Positions 1 to 11,934 of a stretch of 64,000 nt of DNA are shown one piece after another. The notes under the pieces are model-generated. The model saw only the letters and a list, made by a program, of their open reading frames with translations. It was not told where the DNA came from and ran no database searches. Source of the stretch: Serripes groenlandicus (Eukaryota; Mollusca; Bivalvia; Cardiida; Cardiidae); contig JASEVX010000006.1 in the NCBI GenBank assembly GCA_031761405.1, positions 28,401,127 to 28,465,126 on the forward strand, in the 5' to 3' direction. Position numbers and translations under genes: made by a program. How positions within the stretch are numbered: the first letter of the stretch is position 1; every line of letters starts with the position of its first letter.

Positions 1-224
1 CATTCACCTTATTCAAATCAATATATTTTATTTATATTTGGAGGCCACATGGTAGCCATATGAAATTCATTTGTTATATTATTTAATGTGCAACATTCAT
101 TGCATATATATTTTATTATTATTATTATCATTATTATTATTATTCACGCGTAATGAAGACCAAGACGAAAATCAATACATTTCCTGTGCGACATCTAGCC
201 GTGCAAGGATACTGGATTATCGGA

Positions 225-513
225 TTGATTGTGGTTTAACACCGTTTTTAACAATTTCTAAGTTATATCACGGCGGTCAGTTAACCTACTCATGCATTTC
301 CTGGTTTTCTCACACCAGTACTCCACATAACAATCTTCCCAAGCAACTGGCTGTTTTCCCACATATACTTAGCCCATTGGTGGAAGACGAATGACGCATG
401 TCGCTTTGATTTTTGTCAATCGTCGGAAAGAAAGTTGGCCGAGCCGGGATTCGAACTCACAACCCCTGGATTGTCAGACCGCGTCGCTACCGACTGAACT
501 ACCGGGGCTCGGC
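225..513 (-). mobile_element. tRNA-derived SINE with well-kept tRNA head (438-513)
   Basis: Read on the minus strand, 513 to 438 forms a 76-nt tRNA-like head. GCCGAGC at one end pairs perfectly with GCTCGGC at the other, with an A-box-like TAGTTCAGTCGGTAG and a B box GTTCGAATCCC. It runs on into the body with the 'tatatcacggcggtcag' core typical of the other SINEs here. The T-stem is imperfect and a SINE body is attached, so it is not a functional tRNA gene. Confidence 0.75.
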
Positions 514-560
514 AAGAACCTTACGATAAATGACCAATCGCTGGCTACACAAGTATGCAA

Positions 561-800
561 TATCATTATGTACGTATTTGCCATTATTTATATGATTGTG
601 TTCGTATTTGCCATGTTTTATATGATTGTGTATGTATTTGCCATTATAAATATGATTGTGTTCGTATTTGCCAATTATTTTTTATGATTGTGTACGTATT
701 TGCCATTATCAATATGATTGTGTACGTATTTGCCATTATTTATATGATTATGTACGTATTTGCCATTATTTATATTATCATGTACGTATTTGCCATTACT
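561..800. repeat. 30-bp tandem array
   Basis: About eight imperfect copies of a 30-bp unit with core 'cgtatttgccattattta' followed by 'tatgattgtg'. Because 30 is a multiple of 3, several frames stay open and encode a meaningless Y-V-F-A-I-I repeat. It is not a gene. Confidence 0.9.
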
Positions 801-1470
801 TTCAAAACCTCCGAATTCACTGCTTCAAACACAGACTATATCAACTGATAAGTGTTATTATTTCTATATCGTTCAATTCAAATTGCATAAACAAACATTG
901 TTCTACGATATTGTTTTTTGACCCCGTCCATAAGGAAAGGTGCACTTTTGGATTTGGGGAACAGTGCATATACAGACGAGTCTGTGTCTGCTCAGTTTGA
1001 TTAAGATCTCCATTTTTCACTTCATTACTGAGTTAAACTTGTAAGATGCTTCTGTGAATTGTTGTAGATTCTAACGAGAAGGAGCAGATGTACAGGATAA
1101 TCTAAACTTACACTGTTCATAATTACCAACTGGTACTTGTTCCCACGGATGGGCTTATTTGTTGGACAGCCAAGATAGTTCAGCCAGTAAAGACTGGGAC
1201 TGTCTATTCAATAGTAATGCGTTTGGTTCCAGTTGTTAAAGGTACAGAAACACATCCAACGCTAAGATGAATGGTCCATCAGGAGAACCAAACTTAACAT
1301 AATTATTACACGCGTGGAATTAAACCTGCGTTCGTGCGAAGGATCGAAATGGACACTGGTTTACAATTGTATCTTGAAACATTCTGTGACTAATTGTCTT
1401 ACAGTAGAGGGCTAGATCAGACTGCAGATGCACTGATGATTTGGATCTACCCTGGTCTCAACTGCCTTAT

Positions 1471-1815
1471 CAGGGGCGTAGCTCCCTTTAAGCACTGGAG
1501 GCACGTGCCTACACATTTTTTCTCAAAATGCCCCAAAATGCAGCTGTGACGATAGACATCTGCGTAATGTATCGACCAGATCAGCCTGCGCTGTCCGCGC
1601 AAACTGATCCGGCCGACACATTCCGTCTTAGGGGGATATATGTATAGAGTAGTTATTCCTGAAACAGAAAATCCACAGGAGGCGAAAAGTGTATATCCGG
1701 GTAGGCCTGTGTGGCATGCTTAGGCTGATCCGTGTCGATGCTTTACGCAGAGGCCACAATGTTGATTTTCTCACGAGACGGCCTACACATTGATTATTGC
1801 CAAGCTACGTCCCTG
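1471..1815. mobile_element. Family E hAT-like element (CAGGGGCGTAGC ends)
   Basis: The ends CAGGGGCGTAGCT and AGCTACGTCCCTG are inverted copies. CAGGGGCGTAGC is a well-known end type of non-autonomous hAT elements. The interior is a long imperfect hairpin of family-D sequence (cacaggaggcgaaaagtgt, ctgatccgtgtcgatgct). It lies exactly between two copies of a ~75-bp flank (1399-1470 and 1813-1887). Confidence 0.75.
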
Positions 1816-2152
1816 ACAGTAGAGGGCTAGATTAGACTGTGCAGATGCACTGATGATTTGGATCTACCCTGATCTCAACTGCCTTATGTTTGGTTATCGC
1901 TGAGCGCCGCTCTATAAACTATGACCAGTAGTAGCTTTTAATTTATGTGTGAAAGTGACCAGCTGTCTAGGAAGAATTCAGTGTAGCGTGAAATCTTGAG
2001 AGATCGTAAAAATCGTGAGAGAAAGCCATATCAATTATGTGGGTAAATGAGTGATCAGTATTCATCAATACATGTACATGCGGCTTTTCCGTTTATACTG
2101 TTTAAAGATGCTAGGACATTTTTGAAGACATTGTGTGTGCTTTCCGATTGTC

Positions 2153-2410
2153 TTAACCCTTTCCCACATACAGCAAATATATAGCAGGCGACTTTGATAA
2201 CATACACCCCCCCCCCATTTTCTTAAAATAATAATGGAAGACTCCCTTTGAATGAAAGTACAATAATTCAAGGACCATGTATTACATGTATATATTGTCC
2301 CTAAATAATTAAATAGTGATGAAAACATGGTGACAAAAGGAGAACTTGCTCGTTTTGAGCAATTTCTTCTTTTGTTGACATGTTTTCAAAAAGCCGTCTG
2401 CTGCAGATCA
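2153..2410. mobile_element. Family A TTAA foldback MITE
   Basis: Starts TTAACCCTTTCCCACATAC and ends in the aaaagccgtctgctgcag block. It has the central palindrome around 'gctcgttttgagc'. The right TTAA end is missing, and a short C tract lies inside. Confidence 0.7.
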
Positions 2411-2565
2411 CCCGGCCATACGATAACCGGATCAACCATTCAATTACAGCTTTTGACTAGCACTCGCTGATACATGTGTACCTTACAGCGTATCCTAGTT
2501 GGCATCGTTTTCAAAATATCTCGGAAGGTCGTTTATTGTGTAACATGTCTATAATAATCACTTAC

Positions 2566-2702
2566 CGTGGCGCCATCTATGTGGACTGGTTTGAGATGAG
2601 GATCGAACAGCAGTGTCTGTGGTATAATGTTGATCGGTGACTGATTTTTACCCGTCCGACAAATGGTCCAGTCCAAATTACTTATCGCCCACTCCGATGG
2701 AC
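2566..2702 (-). CDS. Exon: alpha-carbonic anhydrase domain, CA10/CA11-related type (gene continues beyond 1)
   Basis: Acceptor aatgtatctttccag|GTCCATCG, donor GCCACG|gtaagt; starts phase 1, ends phase 0, 45 full codons. After the split Gly it reads PSEWAISNLDWTICRTGKNQ, then SPINIIPQTLLFDPHLKPVHIDGAT. The W-x(n)-C-x(n)-QSPINI block is the standard N-terminal alpha-CA signature, and LLFDPxLxPxHID closely resembles the catalytically inactive CA10/CA11 group. The three zinc histidines lie in later exons outside the window, so activity cannot be judged. The next exon should encode the G-x-x-x-N-T/N-G segment; I found none between 1 and 2565. Confidence 0.92.
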
Positions 2703-2829
2703 CTGGAAAGATACATTTTAACTTGATTATAATTTTAGATTCACGTGTAGTGTAGCTTTTGGTAGAACTCTAGAGTACCCACCCTGATTTCTCACAACTC
2801 ACATGCCTATATGTGATAACGAAATGGAG

Positions 2830-3060
2830 ACGGTATAACCCAGTCCCACATATGACACATCTGCAGCAGACGAGTTCGAAAATATATTGACAAAAGCATG
2901 AAAAATCTTCATAAATATGTGATTTATTATTAAAAAAAGAGTTGAAAACATTCAGGCCAAAGGAGAAATTGATCATCATGAGCAATTTCACCTTTGGCCA
3001 CACTGTTTTCAAAAGTCGTCTGCTGCTATTGCGTCAAAATGCGTCGGCAGGTTGGAAAGT
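2830..3060. mobile_element. Family A MITE, degraded
   Basis: Contains cccacatatgacacatctgcagcagacga, the palindrome 'attgatcatcatgagcaat' and gtcgtctgctgct near the right end. Neither end keeps TTAA. The next 190 bp are a tandem duplication of its right flank. Confidence 0.6.
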
Positions 3061-3061
3061 G

Positions 3062-3257
3062 TGAAGACACCACCTTGCCTGATGCCGCTAAAATAAAACC
3101 CTTTGTAACCAATGACTTGGTTAGCTATAAATATTGAATAAGGTCACAATTCGTCTGCAGGTGGGAAAGGGTTAAGAACCCACATTGCCTGATGCCGCTA
3201 AAATAAAACCCTTTGTAACCAATGACTCGGTTAGCTATAAATATTGAATAAGGTTCG
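3062..3257. repeat. ~112-bp tandem duplication
   Basis: Two near-identical copies of the segment 'ttgcctgatgccgctaaaat...tattgaataaggt' in direct orientation, with 'gtgggaaagggttaa' (a family-A end) at the joint. This suggests a slippage or unequal exchange that used the MITE end. Confidence 0.85.
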
Positions 3258-3485
3258 GATTAATGCTGATTTATTTTTCTCCGATTTGGCCAAAATCCTT
3301 CGTAACAACAGAATCGCCAGGCCATTCATTACGAATTTCCCTTTGTCAATTCTAAACAGAGGTAACCGCTGTTAATAAGATGACATATTTAAGTCCTTTT
3401 TGAATGGAGCTAATAAATTGCCAGACCTTCAAGATCAATTGAACAGTGCCATGCCAGAACCAACCGTATGATAGTTGTAGCTGGT

Positions 3486-3560
3486 TTAACCCCTTCCCAC
3501 ATATGGACGCTTTTTGACGCATCTGCAGCAGATGACGTTTGAAGACAGTGTGGCACAAAC
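3486..3560. mobile_element. Family A MITE, left third only
   Basis: Starts TTAACCCCTTCCCACATAT and carries cgctttttgacgcatctgcagcagatgac, then breaks off after 'gtgtggcac'. A truncated relic. Confidence 0.6.
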
Positions 3561-3849
3561 GGGAAATTTATCATAATAAGCACAATGATTTGAACTTTGT
3601 TTCATATATTGTTTCATTTAACGAGAGTTTACAAATGTTAGCCTGTGTACTTTCTAAGATGTCTGCTGAAGATTTGTTGTATGTTGGAAATGGTTAAGTA
3701 TTATGAGAGACATACTATTTCAGCCCGTTTATGAAAAGAGGTACACGTTGGCTTTAGTGAACATTGTAAAACCAGATCGGCTATTACTAACAGAAGGTCG
3801 TTAGAAGCGTCTGTACATGTAATTGTGTGTATAATCTGATAAATAATAT

Positions 3850-4028
3850 GAGCCATTCCACGAGAAAACCAACATTATGGATAGAGGTATAGCGTTACGA
3901 TTCCTGAACAGAAAATCCATAGGAGACGAAAAGTGTCTGTCCGGGTTAGCCTGCGCGGCATGCTTAGGCTGATCCGGTGTGATACTTTACGCAGAGTCCA
4001 CAATGTTGGTTTTCTCGTGGGACGGCTC
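3850..4028. mobile_element. Family D hairpin element, internally deleted
   Basis: Outer arms gagccattccacgagaaaac and gttttctcgtgggacggctc face each other as inverted repeats. One internal arm is lost: the element goes from 'aacattatgg' directly to 'atagaggtatagcg'. Confidence 0.75.
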
Positions 4029-4504
4029 ATATCTGATGTACGCACTGGTCTGAATCTACACTATTCACAAATGTCAAAGTGTACGTTTTCGGATGGATCA
4101 GCTAAGGCTTATTTATTGGCAAGCATATGGTTTCGGTAACAGTATTTTTTACACACAATGTTCTAGTATATAAGTTTGTTCGTATTATTGGAGAAGTCAA
4201 TGGTGGAATCTTAAAGCAGAAGTGGCGAACAATATAGAACACGATTATACGACACGTTTGTTCATGTTGATTCTGATATATATTTGTTAGCATATTTTGT
4301 TTTAAGTACCATTCCAGTATCAGTAAATGTTGCTTAAACATTAGCAAAATGAAATATCAGTTTTGTCTTTGCTTCGATTGACATGACATTTAAGCAGGTT
4401 ATAGGCATTTAGGAACGGCTACTTTGTACAAAGTTTTAACGCCGATTTCAACAAATTTTCGGTTGTATTCTGGGTAAAATACCAGTACTATTGGTATATT
4501 TATC

Positions 4505-4675
4505 TTGACACTAGTCCGTGTGTAAAGATAACCCCACACACCAAGGAAGGAAAGCCATAATTTCGACATTTAAAGTCTTTGGTATGACCCGGCTAGAGAT
4601 CGACCCCGTGATGTGCCGCACACGAGGCGGACGCTCTACCGTCCAGCCAGTTATACCGTTACACCATCCAATCAG
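4505..4675 (-). mobile_element. SINE, tRNA-related end on the minus strand
   Basis: On the minus strand it shows 'ggtagagcgtccgcctcg' (A-box side) and 'ggggtcgatctctag' (B-box side), then 'ggtcataccaaagact' and the conserved 'ttcctccttgg...' body. Similar copies sit at 26.3, 27.9 and 53.0 kb. Confidence 0.6.
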
Positions 4676-5999
4676 TTATTTGTACAAAAGCACTAAATGA
4701 CAATGGTGCGTGCAAGTTAAAACAGTGCGCTCAGTCCCAATCGATGTCAATGTACTGTAGTTATAGAGACCACTTGTTCTGATTGAGCATACGATTTTTA
4801 GCTTATATAGGCCCATTTGATATTGTACAATATGTCGTGTACTGGGAATCTGACAGGTTCAGATACTTTCAAGAGACAGAGTTGAACACAATGAAGTACT
4901 CGTGCCATACACTTGACTCACTGGTTATTTAATGTGCTAAGTGCATAGCACCGATACATGCGATGCCTTTTGTCATGGAAAAGACCAATTCTTGGCAACC
5001 AAGTCAGTTAAGATACTTAAAAGCATCTCAGAAATATTCGAAACTCGGAGCGGCAATTAAACCCCGGACTTCTTGATTCTCGCTAGATAATCGGGCCACT
5101 CAAAACAATACATTTCAACTAAAAAAGTACACAACGGTCGTTATCCTCTAAAATTCCTCGGAGGACAAATGACCCCAATATTGGTAATGAAAATATAACG
5201 AAATCAACAACGACGCTTTAATTTGGGTCACGCCATCGAAAAGAAAACCACGAGGGTCACATATCTTTAAATATTTTCAAACGAAAAATACATCCTTAGT
5301 AGACGACTTTTGAAAATAGTGTACTAATGAGCAATTTCCCTTTTGTCACTATGATTTCATCTTAATTCAATATATATTCTCCATAGTTTTGCCTAGTTGA
5401 TTGCTGTAGATTTGTGGTGTATGTGGGAACAAGTTAATGGTAACCTGCATATTTAAAGTCGTTATATAGCTTGTCAGTACCAACGCAATATTTGGAAATG
5501 GTGTGGAGGAAAAACGAACAGCGAAGGCGATGACTAAACGACGCTTGACCACAAACTGATTCCAGTCAATAAGTATCACGACAAAACAACAACAACAAAA
5601 AGCTCGAATAAAATCCCGGGGATGGATATTTCGGTGTTGTGGCACATATTTCCTTAGAGCGTTTAATTGTTTTCTCGATTCGTTAATTGCTTCTTTAATT
5701 GATCTGTTATTTCAGCCACGTTTTTTTTGTTCCTTTCATTCAATACGGTCCATCGTTTTCGTGCTAGTTTCAACACTTCGTTCTTAATTAAATATTTATG
5801 TTAGGATATGTTTGGTACAATGCCACCATTTTTAACCTTTTCCCCCACATAACAAAAATATATATTATACATGAACGTTCAATAATTGTGAATAGTTGAA
5901 GACATTCTGGCAAAAAGGGGAAATTGGTTATCATCAGAAATTTTTATTTTTGCAACAATGTTTCTAGATGTCATCAGCCTCAAATTGGTTCTGTATTCT

Positions 6000-6232
6000 T
6001 GTTTTCACATATTTATAAACGCATTTTGACGCATATGCAGCAGACGACTATTGAACACATTGTGGCAAAAAGGCGAAATTGCTCATGATGAGTATTTTCC
6101 CTTTTTGCCACACTGTTTTCAACTTTTTAAGAAAATTATATTTTCTTTTATAGAGAAGTTTCATATTATTGCCAATATATTTGTAATAATTTGTCCGTTC
6201 CCGATTTATTGCATGTTGGAAAGGGTAGGGTA
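6000..6232. mobile_element. Family A MITE, diverged
   Basis: Has acgcatttgacgcatatgcagcagacgac-like sequence (6020-6050), the palindrome 'attgctcatgatgagtatt' and the end 'gttggaaagggtagggtaa'. A second, more decayed copy precedes it (about 5835-5970). Confidence 0.6.
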
Positions 6233-6445
6233 AAGTACTTTACCCATTATTGATGTATTTAAAACTAGAATTCTCTGTGCTATTTGGTCCTTAACCTACT
6301 CGAAAATTGGCGGTTAAACACATTGCAGGAATACTTTGTTTTGATTAATCTCTGACCTCTTGAGACTTTACCAGTACTCGCGCCGAGCATTTTGGGATCC
6401 GCATACCACGAACTTGAACCTGGGACCGTTCGATCAATAGGCTAT

Positions 6446-6467
6446 TTGGGTTAGGGTTAGGGTTAGG
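6446..6467. repeat. Short interstitial telomere-like tract
   Basis: About three units of GGGTTA in a row. The following 6488-6720 is a degenerate minisatellite of 'agactgttagactttta' words. Confidence 0.8.
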
Positions 6468-6487
6468 ACCCGACGTTTAAGCATCAT

Positions 6488-6720
6488 ACGTTTAGACTGT
6501 TAGGCTTTTAAACTGTTAGTCTTTTTAAACTGATCTAGTCTTTTCTTCTTTAGACTGTTAACTTAAGACTTTAATACTTTAGAATATTAATCTTCCGCCT
6601 TTATAATCTTAAGACTGTTAAACTTGAGACATTGAGATTTTTGACTGTTAGACTTTAAAACTGTTAGACTTTTAGATTTAATATTTTTAGACTTAAGACT
6701 TTATTAAGTAAAAGACATAA
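6488..6720. repeat. Degenerate 'agactgttagactt' minisatellite
   Basis: Many imperfect repeats of 'agact(g)ttagactttta' type words, AT-rich, with no fixed period. No coding frame. Confidence 0.7.
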
Positions 6721-7202
6721 ACACTAATTATAGAAATTGACAGAGTTTCTTTACAGCATTCACATTTATTTTATTTAAATCATTCATCTTATCTCCTTTC
6801 TATTTTTGAAAGAAGTAACCTAAATGTAAAATTCAAGTACAAAGGTTTTAAACGTTAAGACAATTGCGAAATGAAATGTTGCTCATACGAGCCATGTGTT
6901 AATTTGAAAATCTCAATTTGGGAAATTAAAACCAAGCTGTTAACCAAAATTGATGATCAAATTGCCTGCTATTTCCCGCTTTGAATTGCATTGACATCAT
7001 TTTTAACGTTATTTGTGAAACTGGGACTAGAATAATCCCACGATTGAAACCGAGTGTGTGAGAACCTGTGCAACCAACCAGTATAGACCCATGCCACCTA
7101 TCTGACCAGTTTTGTGTTTTTGGCTGTCCAACTCAACATTTTTTAATATATGGCTATTTTTCTGTGACAATTGGTATTATACCGTTTGCAAACAAATGAC
7201 TT

Positions 7203-7432
7203 TTAACCCTTTTCCTCATATAGACGCTTTTTGACGCCTCTGCAGCAGACGGCTTTTTGAAAACATAGTGACAAAAGAAGAAATTGATCAAAACGAGCAA
7301 TTTTTCCTTTTGCCACAATGTTTTCCACTTTTAGTCGTAGGTTATCCATTCATTTATAGAGATTATCTATATTTTGACAAAATATGTTCAAAGTCGTCTG
7401 CTGCATAATTGTCGTATGAGGGATAGGGTTAA
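7203..7432. mobile_element. Family A MITE, near full length
   Basis: 230 bp, TTAA at both ends: TTAACCCTTTTCCTCATATA to tatgagggatagggTTAA. The ends are inverted repeats and the centre has 'gaagaaattgatc..cgagcaatttttcc'. One of the reference copies for the family. Confidence 0.88.
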
Positions 7433-7444
7433 AAATAGTAGCAA

Positions 7445-7600
7445 TGGCTTCCACGCGACTCGTTGATGTCAGGATAAATGGACCAGTAGTATTTGTAACT
7501 TACCAAGGAAACACCGTGGTATATCTAACGCGACTCGTTGATGTCAGGATAAATGGACCAATAGTATTTGTAACTTACCAAGGAAATGCCGTGGTATATC
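7445..7600. repeat. 75-bp tandem duplication of a SINE body
   Basis: The segment 'cgcgactcgttgatgtcagg...accgtggtatatc' occurs twice in direct tandem with few differences. It resembles the part of the 53.0-kb SINE around 'ggtgtcaggatgaaaggacc'. Confidence 0.8.
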
Positions 7601-7714
7601 TAAAGAAATAACATGCGGCGTAAAACTTCATGCAAAAAATCCCATTATTCATCTTACTTAATTAAAAAAATATCGTGTTGGTCTTTAATTGTTTGAAATG
7701 TTTAATGAAATAGG

Positions 7715-8480
7715 AAATGTGTCGCCTGCCAATATGTGAGTTAGTGAAAGAGTGACGGACAGACGGATAGACGGAGAATTGATCCTTACCCAAACGAAAA
7801 ACAAGTGTAACAGATGATATCAAAATTATGAACAAATTACTAACAAATCATGTTTTTATCATTCATTAATGGAATTTGTTTGTCATCCATTTAATAATGA
7901 ATGATTAACAAATGGTTATCATTCACTTACAACTGGTTATCATTTTGTTTATCATTCATTGAACTTGTATAAAACGGATTGCAGTTGTGATTATAATGTG
8001 TTGATCATTCAATCCCGTCAAATCACCTGCTGACGTGAGCTAACGTACGCTGACGTCACATCGACACATTAAGCAAAAGGATTGGTTATAAACGACATCA
8101 TATTAGCCAATCAAATTCATAGAACCTCTAGTGAAAAATATTTCAGACGAGAGAACTTTGCAACGAAAATGGAGAATTAACTGTGCACATATGTCTGCCT
8201 GCTAAGACGGGCGATACAAAAATATATGAAGACACAAACAAACTGAAATTAAAAGATGTTCATGTATCTAGTCTTTAGGGTAAAACATGACCTTTTTCAT
8301 GAAATAGGAGTTTTCGATTACCAATATGTGAGTAAGTGAAAGAGTGACGGACAGACGGCTGGACGGACACATTTCGGAGAATTGATCCTTATATGTCTGC
8401 CTGCTAAGACGGGCGATAAAAAAACCTAAGAAGACACTAACAAACTTAAATTAAAAGATGTTCACTTATCTAGTCTTTGG
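7715..8480. repeat. Dispersed duplicated segments with 'gacggacagacgg'
   Basis: 'caatatgtgagt-agtgaaagagtgacggacagacgg' occurs at about 7730 and 8320. 'tatgtctgcctgctaagacgggcgata...aaaagatgttca' occurs at about 8190 and 8395. The order suggests a local duplication of roughly 210-600 bp followed by decay. Confidence 0.7.
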
Positions 8481-8784
8481 TATAAAAAATAAACAAAACA
8501 CCAATTGAATCAGGAAACATGACCTTTTCCATCGTTTACCCGAATTTAAGGAGGGGCAATATGATCGTTATTTGATAATGAAGTATTGAATATGGCAAAT
8601 AAGGACATTTACTCACAGATTGAACTGACAGTTTATATCATAACCGCACGAAATACGACCATTATATACAATCCGTAGACTCTGGAATGTCTTGATTGAT
8701 TCGGTGAGGTCAGCGCCATTTATTCATTTTCTATTGGGACTTTGCGCCGTTTTCAACAATAGTTCAGTTATACCAGGGCGACAT

Positions 8785-9035
8785 ATTGATTGATTTTGAC
8801 TTTACGCCGTTTTCATCATTTGTAGGACTACATTCATATCACGGTGGCCAGTTAACTTATCCATGAGTTTCCTGGGATTCCAAAACCAGTACTCCACACA
8901 ACAGTATTTCCAAGCAACTAATTGCCTTTCCACATAGACTACGAGAATATTGGTTGAGGATGGATGACGATTGTCGAAATCACAATCTCTGGATTGACAG
9001 CCCGCGTCGCTACCATCTGGGCCATCAGCGTTCGG
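8785..9035 (-). mobile_element. SINE of the 225-513 type
   Basis: Body 'ttacgccgttttcatcat...atatcacggtggccagttaac' then a decayed tRNA-like end 'gattgacagcccgcgtcgctacca'. The B box is weak. Confidence 0.6.
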
Positions 9036-9190
9036 CGGCAGGGCGTAGACGTTCTGTTCTAGGCTAGGAAATGTGCCTTTTCCGAAAGCATTTCACCATG
9101 AACGCTGAGAGCCGTGGATTATATCAATGTCAAGGTCATGGGACCATGGTCGCAACGGACGTGCATCCTGATTTATGTTTCCTTTTAACA

Positions 9191-9215
9191 CCCCCCCCCC
9201 CCCCCCCCCCCCCCC
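9191..9215. repeat. Poly-C tract (25 C)
   Basis: A pure C homopolymer. Its length may be unreliable in the assembly. Confidence 0.95.
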
Positions 9216-10336
9216 AGATAATTTCATAATTTATTCTTGTTCCAGGAAAATTAACATTGGCGTATATCTTTCAGGAAACCTGAATTAGCCAAGTTCGCGG
9301 ACCTACAACTTTTTCTGGGTCTACATTGGTCGCAGATGTCCTTTCATCGGTTTTCCTGGACTATATGCATGGCTTAAAGTAAGTTCAGGAGGGACTACGA
9401 CATATATTGAATGAGATTAAGCCCCTTATCCAGATGTTCGCGACTTTAAGACATTATTTCCGTATCATCTTATGCATGACATTGCGAATATGACATTGAC
9501 CAAAATCAGCCTGTTTATTCGTGCAGTATCCTTTGTTCGCTACTCATATATAAAGTAAAGATTAGTCGAATTGATACGAAAAACCCTGTCAAAACAAGGA
9601 TAATGATACCGGGTGATACCGGGTGCTAGAATTCTGCTTGATAATTGATAAAATCATACAAATGGTAAAACGGATACAGAGAAAATTATATCTCCACTTT
9701 CCCTACAAACCGGTCTTCCTTATTTATTCCAAATAGTCGGTTTATGATACCGTTTTGATAAGAAATGATTGAGCCCGGCCCTGCAGGTAATAGAAAATAC
9801 AATGAAAGAGCAATTTAATGGGAGCCAGTCACGGCATGCAGGCAATTATGTCGGTGAACTTTGATTTCCCCAGTATCCTTAACCGCCGACTTCATCGTTG
9901 GTTTATTTGTTACGCGTATGTCATATCTCATTCAAGTCCTTATGCGTTTTATTCAAGAGCGATATCTCTTTAACCTACATAAAATTGGGAACATCAGTGA
10001 GACATCACTCTGATATCTGTCTGGCTTATAGAGACATACATATCTCTATCGTACATAAATGCTTTGATCTTGACCTTACTTAACCCTTAGTACCATATCT
10101 CTTATTTGAACATGAATATTTTAAAGATATAAAGATATTTGTAAAAGTTATAGAAATATCTTTGAAATTTATATAGATATCTCGCTAAGTAAGATATCTC
10201 CCAAATGTATCTACAAATATGTATTCCAAAGCCTTATTTCTAAATGTTTGAGAAATGTATCCAAGAAAGCATTCTTCGTTAGACATTTCAATCTTCTAGT
10301 ATGTCTTCATATCTCTTTTACGAAGAAATACATGTC

Positions 10337-10672
10337 CAGGGGCGTAGCTTGGCAATAATCAATGTGTAGGCCGTCTCGTGAGAAAATCAACATTGTGGAC
10401 TCTGCGTAAAGTATCGACCAGGATCAGCCTAAGCATGCTACACAGGCGTACCCCGATATACACTTTTCGCCTCCTGTGGATTTTCTGTTTCAGGAATCAC
10501 TACTCTATCTACCCCCCCCCCCCCCCCCGCCCCCCCCCCCCCCCTACGACGGAATGTGTCGGCCGGATCAGCCTGCGCGGACAGCGCAGGCTGATATGGT
10601 CGATACATTACGCAGATGTGTATCGCCGCAGCTGCATTTTGAAAAAAAAAAATGTAGGCAGCTACGCCCCTG
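10337..10672. mobile_element. Family E hAT-like element with poly-C loop
   Basis: Ends CAGGGGCGTAGCTTGGC and GCAGCTACGCCCCTG are inverted copies. The inside holds the family-D arm 'ccgtctcgtgagaaaatcaa' and the hairpin 'cagcctgcgcggacagcgcaggctg'. The loop region at 10512-10544 has become a C tract interrupted by one G. Confidence 0.82.
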
Positions 10673-11712
10673 CATGTGCATCTGCCAATTAAGTCGTCTT
10701 TAGGTGGATAAGTGTCACTTAATTAATGGCTTGTTTTATATGCATTGAGTGGGAACTGGTAACGTATTCACCACAGTTATATTATAACTAGATTATGTTT
10801 GCTTGTTTGTTTTGGGTTTTTACGCCGCTTTCGACAGTTACGGTCATATCGCAGCGGATGTGTCAGATCATATTGGTCCCTTCTTTAATTGGCCGGATTG
10901 CTCTAGCAATTCCGGTCTATAGATTGGCGATGTCCGTCCGTGCGTCTGTCCGTCTGTCTGTCTGTCCGTCAACCGTTTGGTCAAAGTTTCAGGTTGAGGC
11001 AAAATCTCAGCACTCAGAAAGGGTTACAAACTTGAAACTTTGCCTTCGAAGGTAACCAGTAACACGTTCTATTGATTTCTATGGTTACTTTGACCTTGAC
11101 ATCGGTTTGTTGATTTTCAAGGTCAAATTGCCGACAATCCGGCCTTACCGTCTTCAGCGGTTTCTTGTATTTACATCGAGATAAAATATGTACCCATGAA
11201 ATAAATACCAACCACCTGCTGGAGCTCAATAGTTGCATTGGCTCCAATCGTTCAGACACATTTAGCGGGTTCATACGGCTCAACCAAGGATCGGACTATG
11301 GCTGCCATTCTTATTCATCGTGCTCCAGCCACAGAGGCGTATACGTATAATACAATATCGCAGATTTTGATTCGTCAAATGAATGTTTAACCGTTACATG
11401 CCCTCAAATGTTTGACATATTTAAAGCGGAAGATATTTTGGAAAAATGAGACATTTATCACAATAAGACACTTCTCCTCTTTCACCTATCAATTCAGCGG
11501 GCTAAGGGTTAAAGTACAGTTTTACTGCCTGGATTGTACGTACGTCATACAACTAGAACTATTTAAAGCAATTTAATAACCATATTGGAGACAAATTAAA
11601 TTTTAATTGGTCCTGGTTCCAAAAGGATGTTCATTTCCAATTACATACACAATCCAAACCCTAACAAAATGACGCAACAACTTCAATAGTATCGACAGAA
11701 TTTGAGTCGCAT

Positions 11713-11915
11713 TTAACCCTTTACCTCATGTAGACGCTTTCTGACGCCTCTGCAGCAGATGGCTTTTTGAAAAAAATAGTGACAAAAGAAGAAATTGCTC
11801 AAAACGAGCAATTTCTCCTTTTGCCACAATGTTTTCCACTTTTTGTCATAGGTAATCCATTCAATTATAGAGATTTACTATTTTTTGGCAAAATATGTTC
11901 AAAGTCGTCTTTGTA
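11713..11915. mobile_element. Family A MITE, right end lost
   Basis: Starts TTAACCCTTTACCTCATG, has the palindrome 'gaaattgctcaaaacgagca', and stops after 'caaagtcgtct', where a tandem-repeat region begins. Confidence 0.82.
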
Positions 11916-11934
11916 TTGCAAATATAAAGTAATA

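Noticed and set aside
438..513. Functional tRNA gene
   Set aside because: The acceptor stem pairs and an A and a B box are visible, but the T-stem is mismatched and a SINE body is attached.
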